Notes: generated from the letters alone by a model not told the origin. A stretch of DNA of 64,000 nt from Ancylobacter sp. Lp-2 (GCF_020523795.1 NZ_JAJALI010000004.1:186001-250000), one strand, 5' to 3'. Shown: positions 35,937 through 45,176, counted from the first letter of the stretch. Program-made: numbers and translations.

Positions 35937-36947
35937 ATGACGTCCGCGACCGGCGAGAACTTCGAATCCCTCGACGCCATGATCGTTCGCTCGGCGGAGG
36001 CGACGGCGGCCAATGTCCGCGCCGCCAAGGCCGGCATCGGCCAGGTCATCTTCGGTCAGGAGGCGGTGGTGGAGCGCACGCTCATCACCATCCTGTCCGG
36101 CGGCCACGGCCTGCTGGTCGGCGTGCCCGGCCTCGCCAAGACCAAGCTGGTCGAGACGCTCGGCACCGTGCTCGGGCTCGACGCCCGTCGCGTGCAGTTC
36201 ACCCCGGATCTGATGCCCTCCGACATTCTCGGCGCCGAGGTGCTGGAGGAAGGCGCCGGCGGCCGGCGCTCCTTCCGCTTCATCCCCGGCCCGGTCTTCG
36301 CCCAGTTGCTGATGGCCGACGAGATCAACCGCGCCTCGCCGCGCACCCAGTCCGCGCTGCTGCAGTCGATGCAGGAAGGCCACGTCACCGTCGCCGGCGC
36401 GCGACATGATCTGCCCAAGCCGTTCCATGTGCTGGCGACGCAGAATCCGCTGGAGCAGGAAGGCACCTACCCGCTCCCCGAGGCCCAGCTCGATCGCTTC
36501 CTGATGGAGATCGACGTCGACTATCCCGACCGCGAGGCCGAGCGGAGGATCCTGTTCGACACCACCAGCGCCGAGGAAACCAAGCCGAAGGCGGTGATGA
36601 CCGCCGACGAGCTCACCGCCGCCCAGCGCCTCGTGCGCCGGCTCCCCGTCGGCGAATCGGTGGTGGAGGCGATCCTCACCCTGGTGCGTTCCGCCCGTCC
36701 CGGCCCGGATGCCGGCGCCTTCTCCAAGTTCATCGCCTGGGGACCTGGGCCCCGCGCGTCGCAGTCGCTGATGCTGGCGGTGCGTGCCCGCGCGCTGCTG
36801 GACGGGCGCTACGCCCCCTCGGTCGACGACGTGGTGGCGCTGGCCGAGCCCGTGCTCAAGCACCGCATGGCGCTCACCTTCGCCGCCCGCGCCGATGGCG
36901 AGACGGTGCCCGGCCTCGTCGCCAAGCTGGCGGCGAAGATCGGCTGA
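35937..36947 (+). CDS. MoxR-family AAA+ ATPase
   Basis: The 336-residue MoxR ATPase has VIFGQEAVVERTLITILSGGHGLLVGVPGLAKTKLVETL (Walker A GVPGLAKT), RVQFTPDLMPSDILGAEVL, LLMADEINRASPRTQSALLQSMQEG (Walker B plus sensor region) and VLATQNPLEQEGTYPLPEAQLDRFL. MoxR ATPases act as chaperone-like activators that work with VWA proteins. It is first in an operon with DUF58 and two large membrane proteins with BatA/VWA-like features, the standard MoxR context. AAGGAG precedes the ATG. Confidence 0.95.
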   Translation: MTSATGENFESLDAMIVRSAEATAANVRAAKAGIGQVIFGQEAVVERTLITILSGGHGLLVGVPGLAKTKLVETLGTVLGLDARRVQFTPDLMPSDILGAEVLEEGAGGRRSFRFIPGPVFAQLLMADEINRASPRTQSALLQSMQEGHVTVAGARHDLPKPFHVLATQNPLEQEGTYPLPEAQLDRFLMEIDVDYPDREAERRILFDTTSAEETKPKAVMTADELTAAQRLVRRLPVGESVVEAILTLVRSARPGPDAGAFSKFIAWGPGPRASQSLMLAVRARALLDGRYAPSVDDVVALAEPVLKHRMALTFAARADGETVPGLVAKLAAKIG

Positions 36948-36991
36948 AGGCGCGGTGCGGAAACGGGCGTGGCGTGGCATGGGACGGTTTG

Positions 36992-37987
36992 ATGGAAATT
37001 GATGCGGACAATGCCGTCAGGAGCGCGGCGCAGGACGCCGCCGGCCTCGTTGCCGCCATGCCGCGTCTCGTGCTGGAAGCGCGCCGCATCGCCGCCAGCG
37101 TCTATCACGGCCTGCACGGCCGCCGCCGCGCCGGTTCGGGCGAGAACTTCTGGCAGTATCGCCGCTTCGTCGATGGCGAGCCCTCCGCCCGCGTCGACTG
37201 GCGCCGCTCGGCCCGCGACGACCATCTCTATGTCCGCGAGCGCGAATGGGAGGCCGCCCACACGGTGTGGATCTGGCCGGACCTGTCCGCCTCCATGGTG
37301 TTCGCCTCACCGCTGGTCTGGGAGACCAAGCGCGACCGCGCCCTCGTGGTCGCCTTCGCGCTCGCCGAATTGCTGGTGAAGGGCGGCGAGCGGGTCGGCA
37401 TTCCCGGCGTCATGCGTCCCTCCGCCTCGCGCCGCATCGTCGAGAAGATGGCGGAATCGTTCGTCCACGCCTCCAGCCTGCCGCAGAGCCTGCCGCCGGC
37501 TTTCTCCCCCTCGCCGCTCGCCGAGGTGGTGCTGCTCGGCGATCTCTGGAGCCCGACGCCGGAGGTGGTGGCGAGCCTCGCCGGCCTCGCCGCCTCCGGC
37601 GCCCACGGCCATGTGGTGCAGGTCTGCGATCCCGCCGAGGAGACCTTCCCGTTCTCCGGCCGCATCGAGTTCCGCGAGCCGGAAAGCGGCACGCTGCTCA
37701 CCATCGGCCGCGCCGAAACGGTGCGCGAGGACTATGTCGAGCGGGTCGCCCGCCACCGCGCCATCATCCGCCGCGAGGCCGAGCGCCGCATGTGGAGCTT
37801 CCTCGTCCACCGCACCGACCGGCCGGCCACCGAATTGCTGCTCGCTTTGCATGCCCGCATGACCGGCGGCGCCGACGCGCTTGCCGCCCTGCCGGCCGGC
37901 GCCCCGGAATATGAGGATGCCGCCGACGAGCGCGGCGCCCATGCCGGCGAGACGCATGACGAAACGGCGGGAGGACACAGCCGATGA
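36992..37987 (+). CDS. DUF58 domain-containing protein
   Basis: The 331-residue DUF58 protein contains HGRRRAGSGENFWQYRRFVDGEPSARVDWRRSARDDHLYVREREWE, the family hallmark, followed by a VWA-like half (VWIWPDLSASMVFAS, DKALVV-like KRDRALVVAFALAELL). The DLSAS element resembles a MIDAS DxSxS site. I choose ATG 36992, with GGGACGG upstream, over GTG 36974. It lies between moxR and the DUF4159 gene, whose start overlaps its stop. It probably serves as the MoxR partner; the cellular target is unknown. Confidence 0.9.
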   Translation: MEIDADNAVRSAAQDAAGLVAAMPRLVLEARRIAASVYHGLHGRRRAGSGENFWQYRRFVDGEPSARVDWRRSARDDHLYVREREWEAAHTVWIWPDLSASMVFASPLVWETKRDRALVVAFALAELLVKGGERVGIPGVMRPSASRRIVEKMAESFVHASSLPQSLPPAFSPSPLAEVVLLGDLWSPTPEVVASLAGLAASGAHGHVVQVCDPAEETFPFSGRIEFREPESGTLLTIGRAETVREDYVERVARHRAIIRREAERRMWSFLVHRTDRPATELLLALHARMTGGADALAALPAGAPEYEDAADERGAHAGETHDETAGGHSR

Positions 37988-40947
37988 ACCTGCTCGGCCT
38001 TCCCCTCGCCTTCACCACCCCGCTGCTGCTCGCCGCGCTCGCCGCGCTGCCGCTGCTGTGGTTCCTCTTGCGCCTGGTGCCGCCGCGCCCGCGCCGCATC
38101 GCCTTCGCGCCGACCCGGCTGCTGCTCGACATCCCGCCCAAGGAGGAGACCCCGGCGCGCACGCCGTGGTGGCTCACCGTGCTGCGGCTGCTGCTCGCCG
38201 CCCTCGTCATCTTCGCCGCCGCCGGGCCGATCTGGAATCCGCCGGTCGCCGGCCCGTCCTCTTCCGGCCCGGTGGTGCTGCTGATCGATTCCGGCTGGAC
38301 CGCCGCCTCCACCTGGGAGGCGCGGCGCGTCTCCGCCGAGGGCATCGTCGCCGACGCCGACCTTGCCGGCCGCGGCATCGTGCTGATCCCCACCGGCGAG
38401 CCCCCGCTCGACCCGCGCCTGATGACCCCGAGCGAGGCGCGCGAACGGCTGCGCACGCTGGAGCCGCAGCCCTTCTTGCCCGACCGCGCGACCGCGCTCG
38501 CCAGCCTGCGCAAGGCGCTGGACGCGACGCCGGAAGCCGGCATCGTCTATCTCTCCGACGGCGTGCGCCTGGATGGGAGCAACGCGGACAGCGACGGCTT
38601 CGCCGCCGAACTGGCCTCGATCGCCGGCCAGCATCCGCTCGCCACCCTGGCTGACGGCGTCGAGGAGCCGCTGGCGCTCGCGGCCGCCGACAACGCCGCC
38701 GGCGCCCTCACCGTGAAGGTGCTGCGCGCCGACCGCCAGACGCTGCCCCGCGCGGGCACCGTGCGGGCGCTGGACATGCGCAGCCTCACCCTCGGCGAGG
38801 CGCCGTTCAATTTCGAGCCGGGCGTCCGCGAGACCGAGGCGCGCTTCGACATGCCGGTCGAGATCCGCAACGAGGTCGCGCGCCTCGACATCGCCGGGGT
38901 GGAATCCGCCGGCGCGGTGCAGTTGCTCGACAAGCGCTGGCGGCGGCGCACCGTCGGCCTGGTCTCCGGCGTCACCGCCGACCAGCGCCAGCCGCTGCTG
39001 TCGCCGTCCTACTACCTCACCCGCGCCCTCGGCCCGTTCGCCGATATCCGCACCGCCGACGGCGCCGCCACCCCGGAAGCCATCGAGCGCTTCATCGATC
39101 AGAAGCTGCCGGTGATCGTGCTGTCCGATGTCGGCACCATCCCGCCGGAGGTGCATCAGCGGCTGCAACGCTGGATCGAGGGCGGCGGCGTGCTGATCCG
39201 CTTCGCCGGCCCGCGCCTCGCCAACGGCTCGGACGACCTCGTCCCGGTGACGCTGCGCCGCGGCGGCCGCGTACTCGGCGGCTCGCTGTCCTGGGAGCAA
39301 CCGCAGTCGCTGGGCGGCTTCAACCCCGACGGCCCGTTCCGCGACGTGCCGGTGCCGAACGACGTCACCGTCGGCCGGCAGGTGCTCGCCGAGCCCGACG
39401 GCCTGCTCGCCACCCGCACCTGGGCGACGCTCACCGACGGCACGCCGCTGGTCACCGGCGAGAAGCGCGGCGCCGGCATGGTGGTGCTGTTCCACGTCAC
39501 CGCCGACACCTCCTGGTCGAACCTGCCGCTGTCCGGCGCCTTCGTCGACATGCTCAGGCGGGTGGTGGCGCTCGGCGGTTCCAGCGCGGCCGAGGCTGCG
39601 GCCGGCGACGGCGTCGCCATCGGTGATGCCGCGCCGACCGGCGAGACGGTGCCGCCAAGCCGGCTGCTCGACGGCTTCGGCGCCTTCCGGCCGGTCACGC
39701 CGACCGCCCGCGCCATTCCGGTCGGCTTCAACGGCCGCGCCAGCGCCGAGCACCCGCCCGGCTTCTACGGCCCGCCGGAAGGGCTGGTGGCGGTCAACGC
39801 GCTGCTGCCCGCCGACCGGCTGGCGCCGCTCGACCTCTCGGCCCTCGGCCGCGTCGAGCCCTATCGCGACGCCGCTCCGCGCGACCTGCGCGCGCCGCTG
39901 CTGCTCGCGTTGCTCGCTCTCCTGCTGGTGGATGCCATGATCGTGTTCCTGCTCGCCGGCGGCCTGTCCCGCCTGACGCCGCGCCGGACCTCCACCGCCG
40001 CGAGCCTTCTGCTGGCCGTCGCGCTGGCCGGATTGCTTGGCCTGCTCGCCGGCGCCCCGGCCCACGCCCAGACCGCGCCGGCGGCCAAGGCTCAGGCCCA
40101 AGCTCCGGCACAGGCTCAAGCCCCTGCCCAGGCGCAGGCTCCCGTCCCCGGCGCCGTACCCGCCGCCCGCCCGGACAAGCCGATGACGCCGGCGGAGATC
40201 GACTTCGCGGTGAAGGCGACCAACGCGACCCGCCTCGCCTATGTCGTCACCGGCGACGCCGAGACCGACGAGGTCAGCGCCTCCGGCCTCAAGGCGCTCA
40301 CCGACTTCCTCGGCGAGCGCACCGCGCTGGAGGCCGGTGAGCCGATGGGCGTCGACCTCTCCCGCGACGAGCTGTCCTTCTTCCCGCTGCTCTACTGGCC
40401 GGTTTTGCCGACCGCCGCGAAGCCCTCGCCGGAGACGCTGGCGCGCGTCGACGCTTTCATGAAGCAGGGCGGCACCATCGTCTTCGACACCCGCGACGCC
40501 GAGACCACCATCCCCGGTGTCGGCGGCGCCACGCCGACCAATCCGGCGCTACGCCAGATCCTCGACGGGCTCGACATCCCCGAGCTGGAGCCGGTGCCGC
40601 GCGACCACGTGCTCACCAAGGCGTTCTATTTGCTGCGCGATTTCCCCGGCCGCTTCACCGGCGGCACCACCTGGGTGGAGGCGCTGCCCCCGGCCGAGGA
40701 GGGCGAGGAGCGTCCGGCCCGCGCCGGCGACGGCGTCTCGCCGGTGGTGATCACCTCCAACGACCTCGCCGGCGCCTGGGCGACCGCGCCGGATGGCGGC
40801 CCGCTGCTGCCGCTCTCGGAAGGCGGCGCCCGCCAGCGCGAGCTCGCCTTCCGCTCCGGCGCCAACCTGGTGATGTACGTGCTGACCGGCAACTACAAGG
40901 CCGACCAGGTGCATGTCCCGGCGCTGCTCGAAAGGCTGGGGCAATGA
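37984..40947 (+). CDS. BatA-like N-terminal and DUF4159 membrane protein
   Basis: The 987-residue protein has two N-terminal helices (about 14-32 and 61-82) as in BatA/Aerotolerance regulators, a long extracytoplasmic region with a VWA-like fold, two more helices (about 636-660 and 672-697), an Ala/Gln/Pro repeat linker (AQAQAPAQAQAP, about 700-720), and a C-terminal DUF4159 domain (about 745-985). The N-terminal aspartate in VVLLIDSGWTAAS replaces a full DxSxS MIDAS. It overlaps the DUF58 stop by 4 bp. The function is unknown, probably envelope-related through MoxR. Confidence 0.88.
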   Translation: MNLLGLPLAFTTPLLLAALAALPLLWFLLRLVPPRPRRIAFAPTRLLLDIPPKEETPARTPWWLTVLRLLLAALVIFAAAGPIWNPPVAGPSSSGPVVLLIDSGWTAASTWEARRVSAEGIVADADLAGRGIVLIPTGEPPLDPRLMTPSEARERLRTLEPQPFLPDRATALASLRKALDATPEAGIVYLSDGVRLDGSNADSDGFAAELASIAGQHPLATLADGVEEPLALAAADNAAGALTVKVLRADRQTLPRAGTVRALDMRSLTLGEAPFNFEPGVRETEARFDMPVEIRNEVARLDIAGVESAGAVQLLDKRWRRRTVGLVSGVTADQRQPLLSPSYYLTRALGPFADIRTADGAATPEAIERFIDQKLPVIVLSDVGTIPPEVHQRLQRWIEGGGVLIRFAGPRLANGSDDLVPVTLRRGGRVLGGSLSWEQPQSLGGFNPDGPFRDVPVPNDVTVGRQVLAEPDGLLATRTWATLTDGTPLVTGEKRGAGMVVLFHVTADTSWSNLPLSGAFVDMLRRVVALGGSSAAEAAAGDGVAIGDAAPTGETVPPSRLLDGFGAFRPVTPTARAIPVGFNGRASAEHPPGFYGPPEGLVAVNALLPADRLAPLDLSALGRVEPYRDAAPRDLRAPLLLALLALLLVDAMIVFLLAGGLSRLTPRRTSTAASLLLAVALAGLLGLLAGAPAHAQTAPAAKAQAQAPAQAQAPAQAQAPVPGAVPAARPDKPMTPAEIDFAVKATNATRLAYVVTGDAETDEVSASGLKALTDFLGERTALEAGEPMGVDLSRDELSFFPLLYWPVLPTAAKPSPETLARVDAFMKQGGTIVFDTRDAETTIPGVGGATPTNPALRQILDGLDIPELEPVPRDHVLTKAFYLLRDFPGRFTGGTTWVEALPPAEEGEERPARAGDGVSPVVITSNDLAGAWATAPDGGPLLPLSEGGARQRELAFRSGANLVMYVLTGNYKADQVHVPALLERLGQ

Positions 40948-40969
40948 CGATCCCGCATGATGGCCGCGC

Positions 40970-41160
40970 CCTTTCCCGGACAAGCTGCGCGCAGCGCGGT
41001 GCCGACCAAGAGCTCGATCGTGACCTGCGCACCCTCTTGCTCCCTCTCCCCGTGGGAGAGAGGCGTGGGGTGAGGGGGCGCGACGCGTCCCAATGTCATC
41101 CCCCCTCCCCCGGCGCTGCGCGCCGACCTCTCCCCCTCGGGGAGAGGTGGAAGTCCGCGC
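40970..41160. repeat. Palindromic repeat between two genes of the MoxR operon
   Basis: The 241-bp gap (40948-41188) carries CT/GA-rich palindromes: CTCTCCC (41044-41050) with GGGAGAG (41054-41060); the phrase GGGGTGAGGGGG and CGCGACG; CGGCGC with GCGCCG (41111-41125); and CCTCTCCCC (41127-41135) with GGGGAGAGG (41139-41147). The first block matches the insert in uvrC. It interrupts an otherwise overlapping gene series, so it is probably a later insertion. Boundaries are approximate. Confidence 0.75.
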
Positions 41161-41188
41161 ACCCCACACCTGACGGAGGCCCCGCACG

Positions 41189-43261
41189 ATGAATCTCGGC
41201 CTCGCCTTCGATCCGCTGATCCCGCTGCCCTTCCTGATCGCCGCCGCCGCGATCACCGCCGCCGTCGCCATCCTGCTCATCGTCGCCCGCTCGCGCGGCG
41301 CGCTGCTGCGCAGCCTCGCCCTCGCGCTCGCGGTGCTGGCGCTGGCCAATCCCTCGCTTACCCGCGAGGAACGCGAGCCGCTCTCCACCGTGGTCGCCGT
41401 CGTCGTCGACAAGAGCGCCAGCCAGGATTTCGGTGATCGCCGCCAGATGACCGAGGCCGCCCGCGCCGAGCTGGAGACCCGCCTCGCCCGGCTGAAGGAT
41501 CAGGGCGCCGAGATCCGCTTCGTCGATGCCGGCGCCGGTGCCGGCGAAGTCGACGGCACCCGCCTGTTCACCGCGCTGTCCGCCGCGCTGGCCGACGTGC
41601 CGCCCGAGCGGGTCGCCGGCGCCATCTTCCTCACCGACGGCCGCGTCCACGACATCCCCGCCTCGATGGCGGCGCTCGGCTTCCGCGCGCCCGTGCATGC
41701 CATCGTCTCCGGCCAGGCCGGCGAGCGCGACCGCCGGGTGGCGCTCACCGCCACGCCGCGTTTCGGCATCGTCGGCCAGAACCAGACCATCGGCTACCGG
41801 GTGGTGGACGAGGGCGCCCCGGCCGGGGCCCGCGTCGGCGTCACCGTGCGCCGCGACGGCGAGGTGGTGGCACGCCCCATCGTCACCGCCGGGCAGGAGG
41901 CGAAGGTCGATGTCGAGATCACCCATGCCGGCGCCAACATCGTCGAGATCGAGGCCGCCGGGCTCGAGGGCGAGCTCACCCCGGTGAACAACCGCGCCGC
42001 CGTCTCCATCGACGGGGTGCGCGACAAGCTGCGCGTGCTGCTGGTCTCCGGCGAGCCGCATGTCGGCGAGCGCACCTGGCGCAACCTGCTGAAGTCCGAC
42101 GCCAACGTCGACCTCGTGCACTTCACCATCCTGCGCCCGCCGGAGAAGCAGGACGGCACGCCGATCAACGAACTCTCGCTGATCGCCTTCCCGACCCGTG
42201 AGCTGTTCCAGCAGAAGATCAAGGACTTCGACCTGATCATCTTCGACCGCTACTCCCAGCAGGGCGTGCTGCCGATGATCTATTTCGACAACATCGTGCG
42301 CTATGTCGAGGAAGGCGGCGCGCTCCTGGTCGCCGCCGGCACCGACTACATCTCGGACGGCTCAGTGTTCAACACCCCGCTGGAGGCGATCCTGCCGGCC
42401 GCTCCCGCCGGCCACATGACCGAGACGCCGTTCCGCGCCGCGCTCACCGATGCCGGCCGTCGCCATCCGGTGACGCGCGCCTTGCCCGGCTCGGAGAGCA
42501 ATCCCCCGGCCTGGGCGCGCTTCTTCCGCATCGTCGACACGCAAGGAGCCCGCGGCACCAGCGTGATGGACGGGCCGGACGGCAAGCCGATCCTGTTGCT
42601 CGACCGCGTCGGCGAGGGCCGCGTGGCGCTGCTGCTGTCGGATCATTTCTGGTTGTGGGCGCGCGGCTTCGAGGGTGGCGGGCCCTATATCGACCTGCTC
42701 CGCCGCCTGTCCCACTGGCTGATGAAGGAACCGGACCTCGAGGAGGAGCGCCTGCGCCTGCTGGCTCACGGCCCCGATCTCGTGGTCGAGCGCCAGACCA
42801 TGGGCGACAGCGCCCCCACCGTCGTCGTCACCAACCCGACCGGCCAGACCCGCACCCTGACGCTGGCCTCGGTCGAGCCCGGCCTGTTCCGTGCCACCTT
42901 CCCGGCCGACATGCTCGGCCTGTGGCGGGCGACCGACGGCACCCACACCGCGCTGGTCAATGTCGGCCCGCTCAATCCGCGCGAATTTTCCGAGGTGACC
43001 TCGACCACCGAGACGCTGCGCGCGCCGCTGGCGACCACCGGCGGCGGCGTCTGGCGCATGGCGGACCTTGCCGGCGGCGTGCCGCGCGTGGTGGCGGTGC
43101 GCTCGGGCGAGCGCTATGCCGGCGAGGACTGGATGGGCCTCGCTCTGCGCGACGTGTCGGTGGTGCGCGGGCTCGGCCTGTTCCCGCTGTTCGCCGGGCT
43201 GACCGGGCTGTTGATCCTGATGGCCGGCATCGCCGCCGCCTGGGCCCGCGAGGGGCGCTAG
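41189..43261 (+). CDS. Large membrane protein with VWA-like and glutamine amidotransferase-like domains
   Basis: The 690-residue protein has two N-terminal helices (about 11-35 and 40-58), a VWA-like domain with a DKSAS motif matching the MIDAS DxSxS (about 74-78), an Ig-like stretch, a class I glutamine amidotransferase-like domain (about 275-520, from KLRVLLVSGEPHVGERTW), and a C-terminal helix (about 664-684). I see no evident Cys-His-Glu triad, so amidotransferase activity is doubtful. It closes the MoxR-DUF58-DUF4159 operon. Its stop codon lies inside a dispersed repeat. The function is unknown. Confidence 0.87.
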   Translation: MNLGLAFDPLIPLPFLIAAAAITAAVAILLIVARSRGALLRSLALALAVLALANPSLTREEREPLSTVVAVVVDKSASQDFGDRRQMTEAARAELETRLARLKDQGAEIRFVDAGAGAGEVDGTRLFTALSAALADVPPERVAGAIFLTDGRVHDIPASMAALGFRAPVHAIVSGQAGERDRRVALTATPRFGIVGQNQTIGYRVVDEGAPAGARVGVTVRRDGEVVARPIVTAGQEAKVDVEITHAGANIVEIEAAGLEGELTPVNNRAAVSIDGVRDKLRVLLVSGEPHVGERTWRNLLKSDANVDLVHFTILRPPEKQDGTPINELSLIAFPTRELFQQKIKDFDLIIFDRYSQQGVLPMIYFDNIVRYVEEGGALLVAAGTDYISDGSVFNTPLEAILPAAPAGHMTETPFRAALTDAGRRHPVTRALPGSESNPPAWARFFRIVDTQGARGTSVMDGPDGKPILLLDRVGEGRVALLLSDHFWLWARGFEGGGPYIDLLRRLSHWLMKEPDLEEERLRLLAHGPDLVVERQTMGDSAPTVVVTNPTGQTRTLTLASVEPGLFRATFPADMLGLWRATDGTHTALVNVGPLNPREFSEVTSTTETLRAPLATTGGGVWRMADLAGGVPRVVAVRSGERYAGEDWMGLALRDVSVVRGLGLFPLFAGLTGLLILMAGIAAAWAREGR

Positions 43262-43362
43262 AGCCTTTCCGTTGAACTCCGGTTCGCCGGAAAGGCTTCA
43301 GGGTCTTGTTCGGCCGCGTTTTCTTCACGCGAACCGGATTCCACTTCGCTCGAAAACGCTCT
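43259..43362. repeat. Dispersed Rhizobiales-type palindromic repeat
   Basis: The element begins TAGAGC at the stop codon and ends with CGCTCTA. It contains two palindromes: GCCTTTCC (43263-43270) with GGAAAGGC (43289-43296), and GCGTTTTC (43316-43323) with GAAAACGC (43352-43359), the second enclosing ACGCGAACCGG. I recognise this from memory as a multi-copy intergenic repeat of Rhizobiales. The hairpins may also terminate both convergent transcripts. Confidence 0.75.
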
Positions 43363-43379
43363 AGGCGGCCGGCGTCCGC

Positions 43380-44471
43380 CTAGGCCCAGAAGGCCTTTAT
43401 CTTGGGCGCTTCGGTTTGCGAGCGCTCATATCCGGCCTTGAGGGCGGGCTCGATTTGCTTGGGGTCGAGAAGATTGAGCCCGGGCGGCGTGCCGGCGATG
43501 ATAAGCATCGCTTTCGTCCCAGTCGCTTCCAGCGCGGCGATCTCCTTGTGGATGTCGTGGGGTATCCCGCTGAGCAGGCTGCCCTCATAGCCATTGGTGA
43601 GCGTGATGACGATCGCGCGCTTGGAACCGGCGACGAGATCGGTGTGCGCCCAGGCCTTGGAAATACCGCCATCCATGCAGAAGCGCTGGCCCACCAGCGT
43701 CGGCCCCATCACGCCGGGCAAGGACGAGCTGGCCGCAGCCGCGCGCGCAAGGGGAATGCCGTTGCGGCGCGCGACGTCCTGGTGCACCACCAGACGCTCG
43801 CCGGTGTAGCAGTCATTGGCGGTGGTGAACATTTTTGCCGTCGGCCAGTCGGTCCGGCTGTCTCCGGTCAGCAGCCAGGCCAGGCGAGCCACGCCATCGC
43901 CGTTGAGATGGTTGTCGGCGGCAAGGGAGGCGTGGCCGATCGCCCGGATCGTCTCCGGCTCCCCGTCCTTGACGCTGAAATTGATCTCCTGCGCCCGCTT
44001 CTGGCTCGCATTGGGGGCCGTGACCGGCGCCAGCTTGGCGAACAGGCCGGGGAAATGACCGAAAAACGCGAACTCGGTGCGGAGCTGCTGAAACCGGCCG
44101 GACAGCAGCGACGAACCGGCATAGGAGCCGGCCGAGGTGCCGACGACCATCTCCGCGATGGTCGGATCGACGCCCTGTTCGAGCAGGCCGTGGAAGAAGC
44201 CGCAATACCAGGCCACGTAGTATTCGCCACCACCGCCGAGCACGAGCGTGCGATCGAGACCGCTCGCCAGGTTGGAAACGACCGGCTGGTCCGGCACCGG
44301 CCGGGCCAGACCGTCGTCATCGAACAGCTTGTCCGATATGGTGGCCGCGAGCTGCGCCACGCCGGTCGCGGGCACGTCGGCTTCGGCGGCCAAGGTGGGT
44401 TCGATTGCGGGAAGCATGGTGGCAGCGGCGATGCCGGTGGTGCCCTGGATCAGATGTCTGCGAGAAAGCAT
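43380..44471 (-). CDS. Patatin-like phospholipase with twin-arginine signal
   Basis: The 363-residue protein has a Tat-like N terminus (LSRRHLIQGTTGIAAATMLPAIEPTLAA), then the patatin hallmarks: the oxyanion Gly-rich motif VLGGGGEYYVAWYCG, nucleophile Ser in GTSAGSYAG, and the catalytic Asp in MDGG. These support serine lipid acyl hydrolase activity, possibly in the periplasm. ATG 44471 is chosen over a longer frame. It is flanked by the dispersed repeat and by divergent DNA before the DHFR-like gene, and looks slightly less GC-rich than its neighbours. Confidence 0.87.
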   Translation of the reverse strand: MLSRRHLIQGTTGIAAATMLPAIEPTLAAEADVPATGVAQLAATISDKLFDDDGLARPVPDQPVVSNLASGLDRTLVLGGGGEYYVAWYCGFFHGLLEQGVDPTIAEMVVGTSAGSYAGSSLLSGRFQQLRTEFAFFGHFPGLFAKLAPVTAPNASQKRAQEINFSVKDGEPETIRAIGHASLAADNHLNGDGVARLAWLLTGDSRTDWPTAKMFTTANDCYTGERLVVHQDVARRNGIPLARAAAASSSLPGVMGPTLVGQRFCMDGGISKAWAHTDLVAGSKRAIVITLTNGYEGSLLSGIPHDIHKEIAALEATGTKAMLIIAGTPPGLNLLDPKQIEPALKAGYERSQTEAPKIKAFWA

Positions 44472-44633
44472 CGTGTTCCCGTCTTCTGAGTGGTACTCCG
44501 GGGGTAGGCATAGCGCTTGGGACTTTCGGTGTCGATCTCGCTCAAGCGGCCGTGATCGATACGTCCCGAGCTCTGGCGGCGCCGCTGCGTGAGGTTCATG
44601 CTCGCGCTGATTCCGCACGGTAGGACACACGCG

Positions 44634-45176
44634 ATGGCGAGCATCTGCGGCTACATGGCCACCAGCCTCGACGGCTACATCGCCGATGCCGGCGGCGGCA
44701 TTAGCTGGCTCAAACCCTTTGACAGCGTCGAGTTCGGCTATGAGCGCTTCATCGCCGGTATCGACACGGTGGTGATGGGGCGAGGAACCTTCGACCAGCT
44801 CCTGTCCTTCGATGCTGGCTGGCTCTATGCCGGCAAGCGCGGCCTCATCGTCACCTCGCGCCCGCTCGCGGCGGCGCCCGCCGGGGTCACGGCATGGCGG
44901 CACGGCGTCCCCGCGCTCATTGCCGAACTCCGTGCACGCGATGGCGCGGCCTGGGTGGTCGGCGGTGCCGGGCTTCAGGCCGATTTCCTCGCCGCCGGCG
45001 CCATCGACCGGCTCGAGCTGTTCATCATCCCGGTGCTGCTGGGAAATGGCGTTCGGCTGTTCCCGCCCGACAGCCTCGATCCCCTGCAGCTCGTGCTGCG
45101 TGAGAGCGAGGCGCTGCCGCTCGGCATGGTCCGCCTCGCCTATGAGGTCACCGGCCCGCTCACGCTTGCCGGCTGA
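44634..45176 (+). CDS. Dihydrofolate reductase-like (RibD C-terminal) protein
   Basis: The 180-residue protein starts SICGYMATSLDGYIADAGGGISWL, the standard opening of the RibD_C/DHFR-like family, followed by DTVVMGRGTFDQLLSF, GLIVTSRPL, WVVGGAGLQADFLAAGAIDRLELFIIPVLLGNGVRLFP. These NADPH-dependent reductases share the DHFR fold, but the substrate of stand-alone members is mostly unknown. TAGGAC precedes the ATG at 44634. It converges on a GNAT gene 9 bp beyond its stop. Confidence 0.9.
   Translation: MASICGYMATSLDGYIADAGGGISWLKPFDSVEFGYERFIAGIDTVVMGRGTFDQLLSFDAGWLYAGKRGLIVTSRPLAAAPAGVTAWRHGVPALIAELRARDGAAWVVGGAGLQADFLAAGAIDRLELFIIPVLLGNGVRLFPPDSLDPLQLVLRESEALPLGMVRLAYEVTGPLTLAG

Noticed and set aside
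37732-40119. A 795-codon minus-strand frame opposite the DUF58 and DUF4159 genes
   Set aside because: It has Arg/Gly/Gln-rich composition without domains. The plus-strand genes explain this DNA.
40948-41188. CRISPR-like repeated hairpins
   Set aside because: The repeats are inverted CT/GA palindromes without regular spacing or unique spacers, and no cas gene is in the window.
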